Shown piece by piece: positions 63,082-64,000 of a stretch of DNA of 64,000 nt (its first letter is position 1; the number at the start of each line of letters is the position of its first letter). The translations under genes were made by a program, and so were the position numbers. This DNA comes from Poriferisocius sp965200775 (GTDB lineage Bacteria > Actinomycetota > Acidimicrobiia > Acidimicrobiales > Bin134): positions 2,480,001-2,544,000 of the forward strand of contig OZ241383.1 of assembly GCA_965200775.1 (NCBI GenBank), given 5' to 3'. The notes below the pieces were generated by a model. That model did not search any database. It worked only from the letters and a program-made list of their open reading frames with translations, and was not told where the DNA came from.

Positions 63082-63173
63082 ACCGCCTCAACCGAACGGC
63101 CCGCCCCGGCAACACCGGCGGGGTGTAGCGCCTGAACTGAACGGGTGGATCGGCGCCCCGGTACGCTGGGGCG

Positions 63174-64000
63174 ATGGCTCTCGTTGCTCAGGCGACAACC
63201 GTGAACGACGCTTGCGGTCCCGACCCCGGCTTCTTCTGCGAACTCATCTTCGACACAACCGAGAACGAGCGGCTTGCCGAGATCGTGGGCTGGGTTGTGG
63301 AGCGGCCATTGCGGATCTTGATCATCCTGCTTGTGGCCTGGATCCTCAGGAAGATCGCCCACAAGGTGATCGGACGGGCCGTGTCCCGATTGGTGGAGCA
63401 GGCCAAGTCCGACACCGAGGCCAAGCTCAACAGCGCGGGCAAGATGGACCTCGGCTCTCGGGCGGCCAAGGCCATCAACATGATTCACGAGCGCCAGGAG
63501 CGCAGCTCCCAGCGGATCGAGACCATCGCCGATGTTCTGAAGAGCCTGGCCAGCGCGTTCATATACGCGGTGGCAATCCTGTTGTCGCTGAGCGAGCTGA
63601 ACATCGACTTGGCCCCGTTGATCGCCGGGGCCGGCATCGCGGGCTTGGCCGTGGGCTTCGGAGCCCAATCGCTGGTGCGGGACTTCCTGGCCGGCATGTT
63701 CATCCTCATCGAGGACCAGTTCGGGGTGGGCGACGTGGTGGATGTGGGGGACACCTCGGGCACCATCGAGAAGGTCAGCCTGCGCACCACCACCCTGCGG
63801 GACGTGAGCGGCGTGGTGTGGACGGTGCCCAACGGGGAGATTCGCCGGACCGCCAACCACTCACAGCTCTGGGCTCGGGCCATCCTCGATATCGGGGTGA
63901 GCTACGACACCGACATCGACCAGGCCAGCGAGATCATGAAAGCGGTGGCCGACGAACTCTGGGGTGAGCAGAACCCCGACGCCACCATCCTGGAGGAACC
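63174..64000 (+). CDS. small-conductance mechanosensitive channel, partial
   Basis: Open from the ATG at 63174 to the right edge, about 275 codons seen. TM near 42-60 (RILIILLVAWILRKI), a helical linker, then TM2/TM3 with AGAGIAGLAVGFGAQSLVRD, the MscS pore signature, and the beta domain (FGVGDVVDVGDTSGTIEKVS, LRTTTLRD). MscS channels open under membrane tension to release solutes. The C-terminus is not in the window. Confidence 0.87.
   Translation, partial: MALVAQATTVNDACGPDPGFFCELIFDTTENERLAEIVGWVVERPLRILIILLVAWILRKIAHKVIGRAVSRLVEQAKSDTEAKLNSAGKMDLGSRAAKAINMIHERQERSSQRIETIADVLKSLASAFIYAVAILLSLSELNIDLAPLIAGAGIAGLAVGFGAQSLVRDFLAGMFILIEDQFGVGDVVDVGDTSGTIEKVSLRTTTLRDVSGVVWTVPNGEIRRTANHSQLWARAILDIGVSYDTDIDQASEIMKAVADELWGEQNPDATILEE

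Overview
The window is high-GC actinobacterial DNA, most likely from an acidimicrobial lineage (Acidimicrobiia). This is inferred from the dense GC-rich coding, several F420/flavin LLM oxidoreductases, many acyl-CoA ligases, dehydrogenases and hydratases, a menaquinone operon, leaderless or GTG starts, and a cell-wall amidase with an Acidimicrobiia-style repeat domain. No rRNA, tRNA or CRISPR array was seen. Two genes run off the edges: an LLM oxidoreductase on the left and an MscS channel on the right.

Layout. 1-13.6 kb: thiolase, MsrA, a lone CoxL-like molybdenum hydroxylase subunit, an EF-G paralogue, an MFS pump, a divergent ketol-acid reductoisomerase homologue, an HNH/Excalibur lipoprotein, a DUF1778-GNAT toxin-antitoxin pair and a DUF4143 ATPase. 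13.8-25.8 kb: P450, SDR, a MarR/TauD pair, tandemly duplicated ABM monooxygenases, and lipid or xenobiotic catabolic enzymes. 25.8-30.9 kb: a minus-strand menaquinone operon (regulator-menF-menD-menH-menC). 31-38 kb: two acyl-CoA ligases, an LLM oxidoreductase, a formylglycine-generating enzyme and a DUF445 protein.

38.1-53.2 kb is an accessory island with lower GC and different codon use. It holds a VOC gene with an in-frame TAG, orphan antitoxin-like HTH genes, an AT-rich HEPN-like protein, and an IS1595-type transposase translationally coupled to a DNA methyltransferase-HNH fusion (three 1-nt frameshifts across the two). It also holds a type I restriction system (hsdM, hsdS with an in-frame TGA, hsdR, plus an AlbA_2 gene). 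At its right end, a compact three-gene cassette of unknown proteins (50.85-53.15 kb) is bracketed by a 64-bp direct repeat. That repeat copies the 3' end of the adjacent glycerophosphodiesterase gene, so it looks like a pair of attachment sites. One cassette protein carries a PD...ELK motif. This cassette is the best candidate here for an undescribed defence-like system, followed by the transposase-methyltransferase-HNH unit.

53.2-64 kb returns to core-like chromosome: glycerophosphodiesterase lipoprotein, histidine phosphatase, carboxymuconolactone decarboxylase homologue, an amidase with a perfect 186-bp tandem duplication, ClpB, a BKACE/HsaA-like/amidohydrolase catabolic run, and MscS. All functional calls rest on motif reading by eye; no database search was run.
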